A stretch of 64,000 nt of DNA from Roseiconus lacunae (GCF_008312935.1 NZ_VSZO01000012.1:248001-312000); one strand, 5' to 3'. Shown: positions 53,301 through 63,159, counted from the first letter of the stretch. A program made the numbers and translations. Notes: generated from the letters alone by a model not told the origin.

Positions 53301-56300
53301 AGACGAAGACGTTCAGGGCAACACAGACGACTTGCTCTACACCGTCGGCACGCCCGGACAATCCGACTTCCGTGTTTACACCGTCGATGGCCCGACCCGT
53401 GTTGGATTCTCGCACGGTGGTTTCTACACCAACGATGGCACTAACCAAGTCAACGCGACTTACGAAGGCTGGGCCGCAGACGAGTACAACGATCTGGAAA
53501 CGCAGATCCAAGCCGGTACTCAGGCCTACTCGGTTCCCGGTGTGATCGACCTGACCGATCTGCCGGCGATGGTCGACCCAACGTTCGGTTCGGTTTTTGG
53601 CGCCGGTGACGTCACGACCGCGTTGTCCTGGGTCGTCAACAGCAACGCGTTTTCATCGCGAGTGACCAGCTTCCTCGAATTGCTGGCCGCCGACCCAACG
53701 GTCGTCCAGCCGCCATCGGCATCGCTTTCGACCGGCCAGTGGGACGGCGTGACGATCCGCGAAGGTGCGGACGATCGCAACGTGGCTGCGTTTGCCGAAC
53801 AAGAACCGGTTCGCATGACGGTGTTCGAAAACAACGCCATCCCCGGCCAAGCTCAATACCTTGGTCAATTGGCACCGAACGAACAGTCCGGTGATGAAAA
53901 TCGTCGCCTGGGATTCATCGTCGACGGTGCGATCACCACCCGCGACGACATCGACGTTTATTCGTTTGTCGCCGAAAGCGGCACCGAAGTCTGGCTGGAC
54001 ATCGACCGAACCAGCAATAGCTTGGACACGGTGATCGAGTTGGTCGACATCAACGGAAACGTGTTGGCGGCCTCGAATGATTCGTTGCTGGCCGAACAAG
54101 ATCCGTCACTCGGCTTGTACGTATCACCGCTGCTCGACAGCGACTCGGCACAAGCGTTGACGGTCAACGAACAACGCGTTCCGGTCGCCCAGTTCACCTT
54201 CGACGCGGCGATCGCAAACGCCTCCAGCGGTTCGTTCACGCTAGGACTGGACACCAGTGTCAGCACACAGACGGTCAACGTCAGCGTCAGCAATTTCTTG
54301 GCGAACCCGGCGGCCGCGATTGCGAACGCTCTCAACAGCACGTTTTCCAACGAAATCGGCTTCGTTACTGCCCAAACGCTGTCCCGTTCTTCGACGGGCG
54401 ACTATGCCGTCGAAGTCCACTTTGATCCAGATTTCTTCACCGCGATCGATGTCCCCGGATTCCGGTTGTCAACCGCAGGCGTTTTCCCGTCGATCCCAGC
54501 GTCGCCAGCTCCGGTTGTCCAGAATGCCGATTCGGTTCTTCAGGACACCTATTCGTATAACTACAAAGACGCCGGCATGCGAATCCGTTTGCCCGGCGAA
54601 ACGGGAACGCTCAATCAGTACCATGTCCGTGTCCGCAGTAGTAACACGCAAGACCCCACCGATTTTGCCACGTTGATCGATCCGGCACGTGTCGACGAAG
54701 GTTTGACCCGCGGTCGGTACTCGATGCAGATTCGTTTGCGTGAAGCCGACGAGAGTGCCGGCACGCAGGTTCGCCTGACCGACATTCGCTACGCCACCAA
54801 TGGTTTGCAAATTATCGGCCAGCCGTTGCACTCACAACTGACCGGTGAAGAAGCCGAAACGACCTCGCCGAACGATCAAGCGTCTGACGCCCAGCCGCTT
54901 GGTTACTTTAGCGTTGGTGACGACACCAACGCGATCGCCGGCCCACTGCAAAGTGACCGGTTGGCCAAGTCCATCTCTGGCACGATTGACTCGGCGACCG
55001 ACGTCGACTGGTACTCGTTCCAAGTCCGCTACGATGACTTAACCCGCGACAGCTCGCCGATGTTCTTGTCGACCGTCATCGACTTGGATTACGCGTCGAA
55101 CTTTGCCCGTAGCGACATGGCTTTGTACGTGTTCGATTCGGCCGGCAACTTGATCTACACCGGAACGGACAGCAACGTCGCGGAGGATCTTCCCGCGTCG
55201 CCAACCGACAACAGCACCGATGACCTGAGCCGCGGTGGTGCCGGTAATGAAGACCCCTTCATCGGCTCGGTCGAATTGCCCGAAGGCACCTACTACGTCG
55301 CCGTTAGCAACCAGACGCAAGTCCCGCTGGCGATGGATCAATTTTTCAATCCAGCCAGCTCGAACCCGCTTGTGCGTGTCGAACCGATCGCAGCGATCGA
55401 TCGAGTCGCCGACGACAACATGCAGAACGGTATCCTGTTCGACAACTCGTCGATCGTGCCGTACTCGCTGGATGACGTTTACTTGTACGTCAATACGACC
55501 AACGGATTGCACATCGTGAATCCGTTCACCGGTGTCGACTATGGCGAAGTCGGAAACTTTGGTGGCGAAGTCATCCGTGACGCGGCCTTCCGCGCCAACG
55601 GCGAACTGTACGCATACACGCAGTTCTCAGGCCGTCCACGGGCCGATGACGCGTACTTCTATGTCCAACTGGATACCGGAACGGGAACGCCGACGACGGT
55701 CAACACCGCGCCGATTTTGACGACGTTGGAGTCGAACGTTTCCGAAGCTCCTAACCCAGAAATCTTGGAAGCCGATTCGGATGAAGGCGTCACGATCGAA
55801 GCCTTGACGATCCGCGAGTACCTTGATGCCGAACGTGGTTTCTTCGTCGGTAACCGTGCGGTCGCCGGCAATAACGGCATCGACTATCGCTCAAACATTC
55901 TTTGGGAATTTGATCCGTCGACCGGCATCGCCAACGGCGATCCCTTCGTCGATCGGTTCGTCGCCGACGCGGGTGCGGGTACCGACCGACGTGAAGTTGG
56001 CCAGATCAACACCAGCAGGATTCCCGGCGGTGCGGCGACACAGCTCGGCGTGACCGATGTGGTCAGCATCAATGCCGCGGGGAACTTCATTCAGCAGTTG
56101 TTCGACGGAGATGGGTTCTCGATCACCAGTGGAATGGACACCACCGCATTCGAATTTGATTTGGTCGGTGCGGCGGTCCAAGTCACCGGTGCTCCGGTAC
56201 TTGACGGTGACACGCTGACCGTCGGCGGAACGACGTTCGAATTCGACACCGGTCGCCGCCTACGTCTGTCCAACGTATTCGCCAACGGCGGCTTGGACGT

Positions 56301-59300
56301 CGGACAACGAGTCATCGTCAATACGCCGAGCGGCACGCGGACGTATGAGTTCATCGCCCAAGGCACCCAGCCGACGATCTCAACCTACATTCCGATCATC
56401 GTTCGCGGTGCCGACGGGGTGGGTCGCCCGGTCAACGCCGTCGCGAACGACTTGGCCGCTGCCATCACGCAGTATCAACCCGATGCGGACGTGACCCTGC
56501 TGGGTAACGAAGTCGCCTTCGGCCCCGACGCGTTCTTCACCCCGATCGGTGTCGGACTGACAAGCATCGGCTCTGATGGCGTGGCCTTTGGCAATATTCC
56601 CGTCTTGGTTGACGAGTCGTTCGATTCCTCTGACGTGCTCGATTCGATTCTCGACGCGTTCGCCAATAATGCGATCACCGCCGATGTCAATGGTTTGACC
56701 TTCACCGTCCCCGGTGCGTCAACCGTCATCGTTAACTCTTCCGGCTTGGTCGGCGGCGGAACGATCGGTGTGACGCCAGGTGCCGAAGTCATTCAAATCG
56801 AACTCGACGACACCGCTTCCGATGTCGCCCAGAAAGTCACCGACGTGATCAACTCACTCGGGGCTACCTTCACCGCGTCGGAAATGAACCACAGCGTTCA
56901 AATCAGCGGCGGCAACATCTCGGTGGCGACCGGCAATCTGGTTGCCGGTGGCTTGCCCCAAGGCGGCCTGATTACCGGTGTCGAAATCGTCGGCAATGAC
57001 ATTTACGCAATCAGCGATGCCGGCAGCCTGTACCGTGTTACCGGGAACGAGTTGATCGCCGGAACCCAGATCATCAGTGGCAATCGCCAGATCGGCAGTT
57101 TGGTCAGCACGGCAACTGACCTGCAACGCATCGGCGAACGATTCACCGGCCTACGAGCCGGCCCGAACGATGTCGATGGCGGTATCTACTCAAATGTCTT
57201 GTTCGGGATCACACAAAGCGGGAACATCTACGCCTTCAACCTGCAAGGGGAATTGGTTCCTTACTTTGCCGGTGGCCGTTCGATGATTTCGACCGGTATC
57301 GAAGATGCCCAAGGTCTCGATTTCAGCACGCTGGACTACAACCTCTGGCACTTTACGAATTCCCGCAGCGGCGATGCCGGTCACAATAACAACGGTGGCA
57401 CGACATCACTGGCATTCAACTACGAGGGGCTGTTCCAGAACAATTACTCCGACCCCGTTGAATACCCCACCGCGACGGCCCGTCGCGACGGACAAGCTGT
57501 CAACCAGACGTACAACTTCCCCGGTGGGGCAAAAGGCGAAGTCCTTAGTAAGGAATTCTCGCTGGCGAATTATTCGTCCAACGATTTGCCGACGCTGTAC
57601 TTCACCTACCTGATCGAAGCTGACGGTGGTGGATCGACCGATGCGTTACGTGTCTTTGTCGTCGAGCCTGACGGAACCCAACATGCCGTCGCGCTCAATA
57701 CGACCGTGACACGTCCGGGCTCGAACGACCCCGCCTCGATCGGTGGTCCAGATGATGAGTTCGATGACCCACCATTGAACGCACCGTACAACGACACCAT
57801 CGACGTCGACAAGCAACAACTGTTCGACAACACCGACACTTGGCGTCAGGCCCGTGTGCCGTTGTCCGAGTTCGCGGGCCTCGAAGGTCTGCGTCTGTTG
57901 ATCGAGTTCTCGACCGCCGGTCGGATCGACACCGGTTCGACTTCGATCCAAGCCGTCGCCGGTTCTGATCTGGTCGAAGGTCAAAGCATTCGTGTCAGCG
58001 GCGAAACCTTCGAAGTGAACTTCCCGCCGACCTTGGTCGCCCCCGCCGGGGCAGAAATTGCCGCGGCCTACGCTGCCGACGCCTCGGCACGTGCCGAGTT
58101 TGTCCTCGACGGACAAACGTACGTGCTCGATGACGGAACTCGAACGATCGATGGCAGCCCCTCTGACCCGATGGATCCGCTCTCGCCACCGAACGAAATT
58201 GCGATCGACTTGGGTGCGGCCGGAACGATCAGCCAGTTGTCATCGGCGGACGTCGCGAACTTGATTCGGGATGCCGTGTCGGCGATGCCACCGGCAGTGA
58301 CGATGACGTACAACTTCGTCGCCAATGGAAACTCGATCGAGTTTGGAAACGCCGACGAGCTGTCATCGGTCTCGTCGACTTTGTTGGACGTTCGCAACGT
58401 TTCGTCGACGACGGCGAACGCGATCAATGTTCGTGCGGCGATGTCAGCCGATGAAGTGGCTCAGGCGATCCGCACGGCATTGCTGACGCGATTCATCCCG
58501 GCTGCCATCAGCACCGGGACGCCGAACTACATTCCCGTCGACGGGGCGATGGTGTCGCTACCGGGATTCAACCTGTCAGACTCGGGACCGTTCGTGAACG
58601 CGTCACAGCGTTACGTCGACCAATATGGCGCGACCCCGGTCGCCGGATCTCGCAACAACGAGTTTAACGGCGTTTACCTGGACGACTTTATCATCGGCTT
58701 GGCCGAACGCGGCGAACAAGTCGTCGACGATCGTCCCGCGGGATCGGGCATTGACACTTCGTTTGTCACCGACACTCGATTTACGTTCCCCGAACCCAAC
58801 GACCCACTGAGCGATCTGGTCACCGGTTCCTACCAAGTCGAGATCCGCGACTCGAGTGAGTACATCACCAGTGTCAACGGATTGCAGTTCCGTGAGTTCA
58901 ACAGCAACGAACGCTTAAGCGACGGGATCACTTTGGAAGCACGTTCGGCGGATCAAATCGTCGACGGCCAAATGTTCTCAATCACCGACGGACGTGCGAC
59001 AGTCGAATTCGAATTTGACTTTGACGGATCGGTGACCCCAGGTCGTGTCCGCGTCCCGGTATCGCTGAGCGTCGTCGACGAAGACACCGGGTTGCCCCGT
59101 CCGCAAACGGCAACACAAGTGGCCAGCAGCATCATCGACGCGATCAACCGCAGCGATGTCCGAAGCGTCTTGGACGTTCAAGCCACACCGAGTACCGGCT
59201 TCAATACCGAAGTCGTCCCACCGACTGGAATCGACGCGACCGTTCGAATCGATTCGCGCATCAACTTGGTGGGTAACGTGCTGGTGTCCAATGAAGACCA

Positions 59301-62300
59301 AGCTTTGGCCGCCGTCGATCAGTCTCGACTGCGTGGTGACAGCAACCGAGATCGCGACGCACAAGGCGTGATCATGGTTGAAAACAGCCGCTTCCTGTTC
59401 AACTCCGAATACGGAATCTCGCTGCAACATGACGCGACGGCAGTGGTCGCGGGTAACGAGACCGACTCGATCGTGCGGTACCCACGTAACCTCGTCGAAC
59501 TAAACTCGGAAAACTACGTTCCCGGTGTGGTCGTCCAAAGCAACATCGTGGCCTTCAACGGCACCGGTGGAATCCAAATCGATGGATTGGACATCACGCT
59601 CAACGAAACCAACTCTGACCCGGTGAATATCGACCGTATCGTTAATAACACGATCATCGGCGGTTCGATCACCGCGGGAACCAGTGCTCCCTCGGACACC
59701 TTCGCCGGACTGTTGTTCGATCAAGGTTTGATCTCGTTCGCAGACGCCGTCGTCGATTACTCACCCGATGCCGGCGGAACACCTCCGACCCTCACGCACC
59801 AGACGCCAGATTCGGCACTCGGGGCGCCAGACGGAAACGGACGCGGCAACGAACCTGTCGATGGCCAAACGGCAGTCTCGCTCGGCTTGGGCGGATCACT
59901 GACCGTGCAATTCACCGATAACTACTTGACCGGTGATGGGACCGCGGCGGGCGACTTGGTCGTCTTCGAAACCGGGGCGATCGAATCGGTACTCGTTGAA
60001 ATCAGCCGTGACGGATTGAGCTTTACCGACGTGGGAATCATCGGCGGCTTGTCCAACCAAATCGACATCGACCAGTTTGGCTTCGGACCAAATGATCGCT
60101 TCGCCTTTGTTCGCCTAACCGACCTTCGTCAGGGCGATGAAGAGGGCAGTGCCCTGGGTGCGGACATCGATGCGATCGGTGCGATCAGCAGTGCCCCCGT
60201 CGATCAATACACTGCCGGCGGAGTCGGCATCAGCATCAACGGTGGTTCGTCGCCGACGCTGCTGAACAATGTGATCGCAAACACCGAAACCGGGATCACG
60301 CTGAGTGGTGACAACGGCGGATTCATTTCCGGCGGAAACTCGTTCTACAAGAACACGAACAACGCGGATGCGGGTGTCGACCTCGGACAACTCGCCCAAG
60401 TGTTGACCGATTCGGAAGCCGTCTTCGTCGACCCCGCTAACTTCGTCTTCGCTCCCGCGTCCGGCTCGCGGATCATCGACAGCTCAATCGATTCGCTGCC
60501 CGATCGTCCGAGCTTGACGACGGTTCGCAATTCGGTCGGCATCGCACCGTCACCGGTGCTTGCCCCAGTCTTGGACGTCAACGGCCAAGTCCGTGTCGAC
60601 GACCCGAGTGTCGAACCTCCGAGCGGTCTTGGTGACCGGGTCTTCAAAGATCGCGGCGGATTTGATCGTGGCGACATGGAAGGGCCTCGGGTCACGCTGT
60701 TGCAACCCTACGCCCCCGGCATCGGACTTGACGCCGGACGTGCCACCGTCGCCGGTACGCGTCCCGATGCGTTTGAAATCCAACTGATCGATGGGCTGGC
60801 TCCTTCAGACAACGTTCCCGGAACCGGTATCGATGACGGCAGCGTCTCGACCAGTTCTTTGATCTTGTTCAAAGACGGCGAACCGTTGGTCGAAGGCACA
60901 CACTATCGATTTGCATACAACCCTTCGACGAATGTTATTCGTTTGACGCCGATCGCTGGATCTTGGGAAGACAACTCGACCTACCTGATCCGTATGATCG
61001 ACGCCAGCGACGCGATCGTCCAAGCGGGCGATGGTGTAGTCTACCCAGACGGAGCCAAGCTGACGGTCGTCGATAGCTTGAATCAACCGACCGTCTTTGA
61101 GTACGAAACCGGCTTGATCGTCGACTTCTTGGCCGGGTTGAATGCGACGACCGCCGACGGCGTGACGTTGGAATTGTTTGACGGGGCTCGAACACGGTCT
61201 TACCAATTCGATTCCAACAATTCGGTTACCGGCGGAGCTTTCCCGGTCACCATTCCGGCCGCCGGAACGACCGCCGACTTTGTCGCCTTGATGGCCGACG
61301 CGATCAACGCAGATACGGTACTGTCCTTTACGGCTCGGGCGTCGGGTGAAACATTGCAACTGGTCGGCGGCACTCCCTTGTCGACGGTCACTAGCACAAG
61401 CGGCGCACTGCAAGTCAGTGGCAGCATCGGAACGGAAACCGGATTCGGATTCCAAATTCCGGCGATCCCCGGTAGCTCGATCGCCGACGTTGCCGACGGG
61501 CAATCGATTCAGATCAGCCTTGGCTCGGTCAACGTGATCGACTTTGAATTCGACGTCGACGGCTTGTTGGTCAACCAAGACGCGGTCCCGGTTTCGATCG
61601 ACCTCAACGATACCCTCGACGAGGTAGCCAACGCGTTGGTGCGAGCGATCGGAGGCACGACGCTTGGCTTGGCTCCCGAGAACGCTGGATTTGGGCGAGT
61701 CTTCCTGGGCGGCGACACGACTTACTCGGTCGACGTGTCCAACTCGACTGCGACACAAATCGCCCTGCCAGGTCAAGGCCCGACAGTCCCGATCAACATT
61801 CCGATCGACCTCAGCGACGAAGAGATTGCGGAGCTGATCAAGCAGACCATCGACGCGCAAAACCTGACCGGTGTTAGCACCTCAGTCGTCGATGTCCGTG
61901 TCTTCCTAGAAGGCACCGGCGGAGTCAGTGGATTCGGTGCGGTGGACCGAGTAGTCGTGCAAGACCAGGTCGGCAACCAACTGCAACCGAACCAAGCAGA
62001 CGGCCGAACCGAGCTGACGATCTTTATCGGCACCGGTTACGACTACGGTGATGCCCCGGCACCTTACACCAGCTCGATGGATGACGGCGGTCCACGACAC
62101 GCCGTCGACCCGGCATTGGGCTTGGGAGCGACGGTGACTGCCGAAGCCGACGCGGAACTTCCCAACGCAGATTCGAGCGACGACGGGATTACGCTCCCGG
62201 CATCGTTCCAAGCAGGGTTCTCGTTCCCCGTCGGAATCTTCGTTCGTAACGACGATGCCGGTTCAACGGGCGACCTACCGGTTTACGTCGACGCTTGGTT

Positions 62301-63108
62301 CGATTGGAACCAGAACGGCCAATTCGAAGTCAACGAACGCTACCGGTTCGGAACCGCAGGCACCGGCCTAACACCGGAACTGTTCAACAACACCACGACG
62401 TCGGTCTTGATCGACGTCCCAGCTTCGGCCCTGTCTGGTTCGACCTATGCTCGGTTCCGATTGAGCGAACAGTCGACGCTAGGCCCCAACGGCGATGCGA
62501 CCAGCGGTGAAGTGGAAGACTACGAAATCTTCGTTGGCACTAATCCATATACCAACGCGAGCAACCGCTACGACGCCAACGACAGTGGCAACGTGACACC
62601 GATCGATGCGTTGCAAATCATCAACTCGATCGCTCGTAACGCTGGCGGCACCGTCTCGGTGAACCTGCAGACGACGCCCGTGGCAACGCCGATCTACCCA
62701 GACGTCAACGGCGACGGCATCATGTCTGCGACCGATGCGTTGGCCGTGATTAATGAACTGGCACGCATGAATGCGACCGCCAGTGGTGAGGGCGAAGGTT
62801 TGTCGGGATCGTTTGTTTCGGCCGCTCCTGGGGTGTTCGCCAGTGCATCGACCGCCGCCGGTGACGTGTTGATCCAACAGTCCGCGACGTTGCCGTCCGA
62901 CACCGACGATGACGAAACCAACGGTGACGAACTCCTGGTCGGTCCGAGTCTGATGGCATCCGACTCGAACGACAACTCCAGCGTGTTCGACCTGCCCGAA
63001 GTCATCGAACTCGATTCGATTGTCGACGACTTGGCCAAGGACAAAGCCGACGCGGAAGGATCGAAGTCACTCGAGAGCGGACTCGACGATTTCTTTGCTT
63101 CCCTGTAA
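47347..63108 (+). CDS. Giant secreted protein: LExR-type N-terminus, inactive metzincin-like domain, beta-helix, PPC-like, GEVED and dockerin regions
   Basis: Protein of 5253 residues. The first 47 are Ser/Arg-rich with SRRRDEKRK, then LENLENRQLLAG (49-60), the motif linked to export or processing in planctomycetes; no ordinary Sec signal is seen. About 640-790 resembles a metzincin protease (REVMTLYSEYLGVTFVEVSD), but the zinc motif is FGVGQLLGYGY (768-778). About 819-928, 2199-2262 and 2548-2660 are PPC-like beta domains. About 1108-1697 and 4006-4330 look like parallel beta-helices. Near 2953, 3544, 3873, 4604 and 4717 a short DGxxxxxxxxxxxFEFD-type unit recurs. About 4898-5060 is a GEVED domain, and 5075-5140 holds two dockerin-like Ca2+ repeats (DANDSGNVTPIDAL, DVNGDGIMSATDAL). 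It is probably a cell-surface or matrix structural protein. The tail is strongly acidic. Confidence 0.9.
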   Translation: MTFRKRSHSLRSQLSRVSSSQSSESTAGRRAISSRGKSRRRDEKRKSLLENLENRQLLAGPELIGIQPNEGDLLRDNDTLNFSPNELTFRFDDNSQIDPSTLDSIRITRAGEDNVFEAASVISDLGTGGSALFEFRARETGSLGNGIQVILNSNPNATSSSPVLSTDAEARTVTITLSTHPSRPTRAGSLESAINNARRTDADDPMQAGDLIEAIQVSGASSQALATSRSLNEETLTLDGANAAQAVTDFGTGGDVRVRLISQIPGEEGREVNVIVEQRNFGGPTMPVVVVSDQTIRVQLNSYSAGGQDLSSTAADFVNQINNNPQASALVRASIQEGNPLTRIGSQPVNYSPIQLSGVSDVAVEPGYVGLGDSSREVVFRFSDPLPDDTYQIDILGAGTLALRGVDGEAFEDGTNFSRRFNINLGPQVVAVVPEPVRRLQDGSIGVETGIIEVHFNDDDLDPALAEDPSFYQLIFTRETANNTDDVTIALDADGVQYNSVTNIARLNYKRSLARISDPANPGELLSGAVRLRVGQSAALPMVPQELTLPSATAASPDGAGDSFETAFDLNSGWSISGNGTSSAYLTSEILNEQRFGLELPGPDVAGTRQIRPEDPSRLNRVVPLDYVQQGADSVDGISVIEYDFVASWLGDNPNEPGIAEDYRYVNIISEQQKQRVREVMTLYSEYLGVTFVEVSDRDPADIAGFSIAVGDLYGGDERGASSEGGLAVVTRDRDGNGVEDLVVMDFQDFDESTDDQFGGEFFRGAMFGVGQLLGYGYADDLPQPVTQSTSFIFSPGTDNEPAFPAYADILHGQYLYRPDSTDIDMYEFVVDQAGSIAIETLAERLTVPSLLDTQLRLYREVSPGEYELVAQNDDYFSNDSLIRIDSLAAGRYMIGVSAKGNDTYDPAISGTGYGGLTQGSYELRVDFTPTTNASLTDISGVALDGDADGTPGGNFDYWFVPADPSETIYVDKGNTVQRNGVSRLPSSLSDRQFIDQFRNRTTFNLANAYSEIDEAVADASRMSKLRQQFLNGTLDQSLMNDASIVRYLRDLDLTIRVVGNGGRDGLLQTPEDNFAFNIGYNNNGTALADGTSLDLPADVQLFFDSGAIVKFGNSRLSVGSFAPTIDLSGSNLQVLGTPSIITENGLPARDAGGAIIPGDVYFTSVNDDSIGTGNQIGLLPDPVPGDWGGIDFRGDLDLADELRNNPEDAGIFANHIQFANIRYGGGLVPVGGDSAVVSPINMSMTRATVINSTITDSSDAAMSATPDTFREDRFTDPKYQDSGRFTSDYTRVGPEIHGNTIIDNSINGLFIRLRQRSGEELESITRATRFDDTDITHVLTENLVIAGTPGGAIVQSGAPSSFLVRLSEVVGGGGIDAGEYVYRLTNVSEEGLESAASDATVSVVVNNDNSGIRLVQLPTANDSSVVSRRLYRATVDPITGTAGTFQLVANLNASNTTYTDRVETGGAELPAISSPLRSRLDASLVIDPATVIKVDGARIEARFGANLIAEGTSANPVVITSLEDQRYGSGGTFDTNDRGNSGELTPGDWGGVYIGHGSVASFDNAVIAGAGGSTRIEGGFASFNPIEVHQGTLRLTNSRIEHNADGRASTNGDRVGRGDNATGTVFVRASTPIIVNNDFIDNDAAAITIDLNSLNGNEVSDHGRSTGMLEGFDVVGNLGPLVEDNTLTRNGINGMLVRGGELVTEGVWDDIDIVHVVDETIEIPNQHIYGGLRLISDARGSLVVKFETQEGQENTNPAGIVVGGSLLTAEDEFKDIADRIGGALQLIGHPDFPVVMTAISDDFVGAGFTIDGFAQVDTDNDGVISGVITGGDDDDGNGNQQFVGTLPTGPEVDLGTTIDNDVAPTITGSFSATIEDANQVQVSAVTVENLQNGQQLVSQDYIFLASTYLTSGGATTALNQTTITQAATLVAEDTVESRGTYAGPNGTVNWVATTYFIDGLATMFSTLDLNSSTSLGDIRVISYLDEDVQGNTDDLLYTVGTPGQSDFRVYTVDGPTRVGFSHGGFYTNDGTNQVNATYEGWAADEYNDLETQIQAGTQAYSVPGVIDLTDLPAMVDPTFGSVFGAGDVTTALSWVVNSNAFSSRVTSFLELLAADPTVVQPPSASLSTGQWDGVTIREGADDRNVAAFAEQEPVRMTVFENNAIPGQAQYLGQLAPNEQSGDENRRLGFIVDGAITTRDDIDVYSFVAESGTEVWLDIDRTSNSLDTVIELVDINGNVLAASNDSLLAEQDPSLGLYVSPLLDSDSAQALTVNEQRVPVAQFTFDAAIANASSGSFTLGLDTSVSTQTVNVSVSNFLANPAAAIANALNSTFSNEIGFVTAQTLSRSSTGDYAVEVHFDPDFFTAIDVPGFRLSTAGVFPSIPASPAPVVQNADSVLQDTYSYNYKDAGMRIRLPGETGTLNQYHVRVRSSNTQDPTDFATLIDPARVDEGLTRGRYSMQIRLREADESAGTQVRLTDIRYATNGLQIIGQPLHSQLTGEEAETTSPNDQASDAQPLGYFSVGDDTNAIAGPLQSDRLAKSISGTIDSATDVDWYSFQVRYDDLTRDSSPMFLSTVIDLDYASNFARSDMALYVFDSAGNLIYTGTDSNVAEDLPASPTDNSTDDLSRGGAGNEDPFIGSVELPEGTYYVAVSNQTQVPLAMDQFFNPASSNPLVRVEPIAAIDRVADDNMQNGILFDNSSIVPYSLDDVYLYVNTTNGLHIVNPFTGVDYGEVGNFGGEVIRDAAFRANGELYAYTQFSGRPRADDAYFYVQLDTGTGTPTTVNTAPILTTLESNVSEAPNPEILEADSDEGVTIEALTIREYLDAERGFFVGNRAVAGNNGIDYRSNILWEFDPSTGIANGDPFVDRFVADAGAGTDRREVGQINTSRIPGGAATQLGVTDVVSINAAGNFIQQLFDGDGFSITSGMDTTAFEFDLVGAAVQVTGAPVLDGDTLTVGGTTFEFDTGRRLRLSNVFANGGLDVGQRVIVNTPSGTRTYEFIAQGTQPTISTYIPIIVRGADGVGRPVNAVANDLAAAITQYQPDADVTLLGNEVAFGPDAFFTPIGVGLTSIGSDGVAFGNIPVLVDESFDSSDVLDSILDAFANNAITADVNGLTFTVPGASTVIVNSSGLVGGGTIGVTPGAEVIQIELDDTASDVAQKVTDVINSLGATFTASEMNHSVQISGGNISVATGNLVAGGLPQGGLITGVEIVGNDIYAISDAGSLYRVTGNELIAGTQIISGNRQIGSLVSTATDLQRIGERFTGLRAGPNDVDGGIYSNVLFGITQSGNIYAFNLQGELVPYFAGGRSMISTGIEDAQGLDFSTLDYNLWHFTNSRSGDAGHNNNGGTTSLAFNYEGLFQNNYSDPVEYPTATARRDGQAVNQTYNFPGGAKGEVLSKEFSLANYSSNDLPTLYFTYLIEADGGGSTDALRVFVVEPDGTQHAVALNTTVTRPGSNDPASIGGPDDEFDDPPLNAPYNDTIDVDKQQLFDNTDTWRQARVPLSEFAGLEGLRLLIEFSTAGRIDTGSTSIQAVAGSDLVEGQSIRVSGETFEVNFPPTLVAPAGAEIAAAYAADASARAEFVLDGQTYVLDDGTRTIDGSPSDPMDPLSPPNEIAIDLGAAGTISQLSSADVANLIRDAVSAMPPAVTMTYNFVANGNSIEFGNADELSSVSSTLLDVRNVSSTTANAINVRAAMSADEVAQAIRTALLTRFIPAAISTGTPNYIPVDGAMVSLPGFNLSDSGPFVNASQRYVDQYGATPVAGSRNNEFNGVYLDDFIIGLAERGEQVVDDRPAGSGIDTSFVTDTRFTFPEPNDPLSDLVTGSYQVEIRDSSEYITSVNGLQFREFNSNERLSDGITLEARSADQIVDGQMFSITDGRATVEFEFDFDGSVTPGRVRVPVSLSVVDEDTGLPRPQTATQVASSIIDAINRSDVRSVLDVQATPSTGFNTEVVPPTGIDATVRIDSRINLVGNVLVSNEDQALAAVDQSRLRGDSNRDRDAQGVIMVENSRFLFNSEYGISLQHDATAVVAGNETDSIVRYPRNLVELNSENYVPGVVVQSNIVAFNGTGGIQIDGLDITLNETNSDPVNIDRIVNNTIIGGSITAGTSAPSDTFAGLLFDQGLISFADAVVDYSPDAGGTPPTLTHQTPDSALGAPDGNGRGNEPVDGQTAVSLGLGGSLTVQFTDNYLTGDGTAAGDLVVFETGAIESVLVEISRDGLSFTDVGIIGGLSNQIDIDQFGFGPNDRFAFVRLTDLRQGDEEGSALGADIDAIGAISSAPVDQYTAGGVGISINGGSSPTLLNNVIANTETGITLSGDNGGFISGGNSFYKNTNNADAGVDLGQLAQVLTDSEAVFVDPANFVFAPASGSRIIDSSIDSLPDRPSLTTVRNSVGIAPSPVLAPVLDVNGQVRVDDPSVEPPSGLGDRVFKDRGGFDRGDMEGPRVTLLQPYAPGIGLDAGRATVAGTRPDAFEIQLIDGLAPSDNVPGTGIDDGSVSTSSLILFKDGEPLVEGTHYRFAYNPSTNVIRLTPIAGSWEDNSTYLIRMIDASDAIVQAGDGVVYPDGAKLTVVDSLNQPTVFEYETGLIVDFLAGLNATTADGVTLELFDGARTRSYQFDSNNSVTGGAFPVTIPAAGTTADFVALMADAINADTVLSFTARASGETLQLVGGTPLSTVTSTSGALQVSGSIGTETGFGFQIPAIPGSSIADVADGQSIQISLGSVNVIDFEFDVDGLLVNQDAVPVSIDLNDTLDEVANALVRAIGGTTLGLAPENAGFGRVFLGGDTTYSVDVSNSTATQIALPGQGPTVPINIPIDLSDEEIAELIKQTIDAQNLTGVSTSVVDVRVFLEGTGGVSGFGAVDRVVVQDQVGNQLQPNQADGRTELTIFIGTGYDYGDAPAPYTSSMDDGGPRHAVDPALGLGATVTAEADAELPNADSSDDGITLPASFQAGFSFPVGIFVRNDDAGSTGDLPVYVDAWFDWNQNGQFEVNERYRFGTAGTGLTPELFNNTTTSVLIDVPASALSGSTYARFRLSEQSTLGPNGDATSGEVEDYEIFVGTNPYTNASNRYDANDSGNVTPIDALQIINSIARNAGGTVSVNLQTTPVATPIYPDVNGDGIMSATDALAVINELARMNATASGEGEGLSGSFVSAAPGVFASASTAAGDVLIQQSATLPSDTDDDETNGDELLVGPSLMASDSNDNSSVFDLPEVIELDSIVDDLAKDKADAEGSKSLESGLDDFFASL

Positions 63109-63125
63109 GGCGATGATTTGACGTC

Positions 63126-63159
63126 AACAACAGCCGCGAGCATATCTCGCGGCGTTGTT
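63126..63159 (+). terminator. Hairpin after giant gene
   Basis: Perfect 7-bp stem CCGCGAG/CTCGCGG with loop CATAT, extended by AACAAC/GTTGTT with a bulge. It starts 17 bases after the giant gene's stop. The 3' side runs into GTTCCGCTACCC and AAATCA, shared with the repeat at 43333-43351, and has no T tract, so it may be a repeat-derived transcript end. Confidence 0.5.

Noticed and set aside
47458-62211. Long minus-strand frames opposite the giant gene, up to about 350 codons
   Set aside because: They follow the codon-position bias of the plus-strand gene, are Arg/Val/Asp-rich, match no family and lack start signals. The plus frame is continuous and has domain resemblance throughout.
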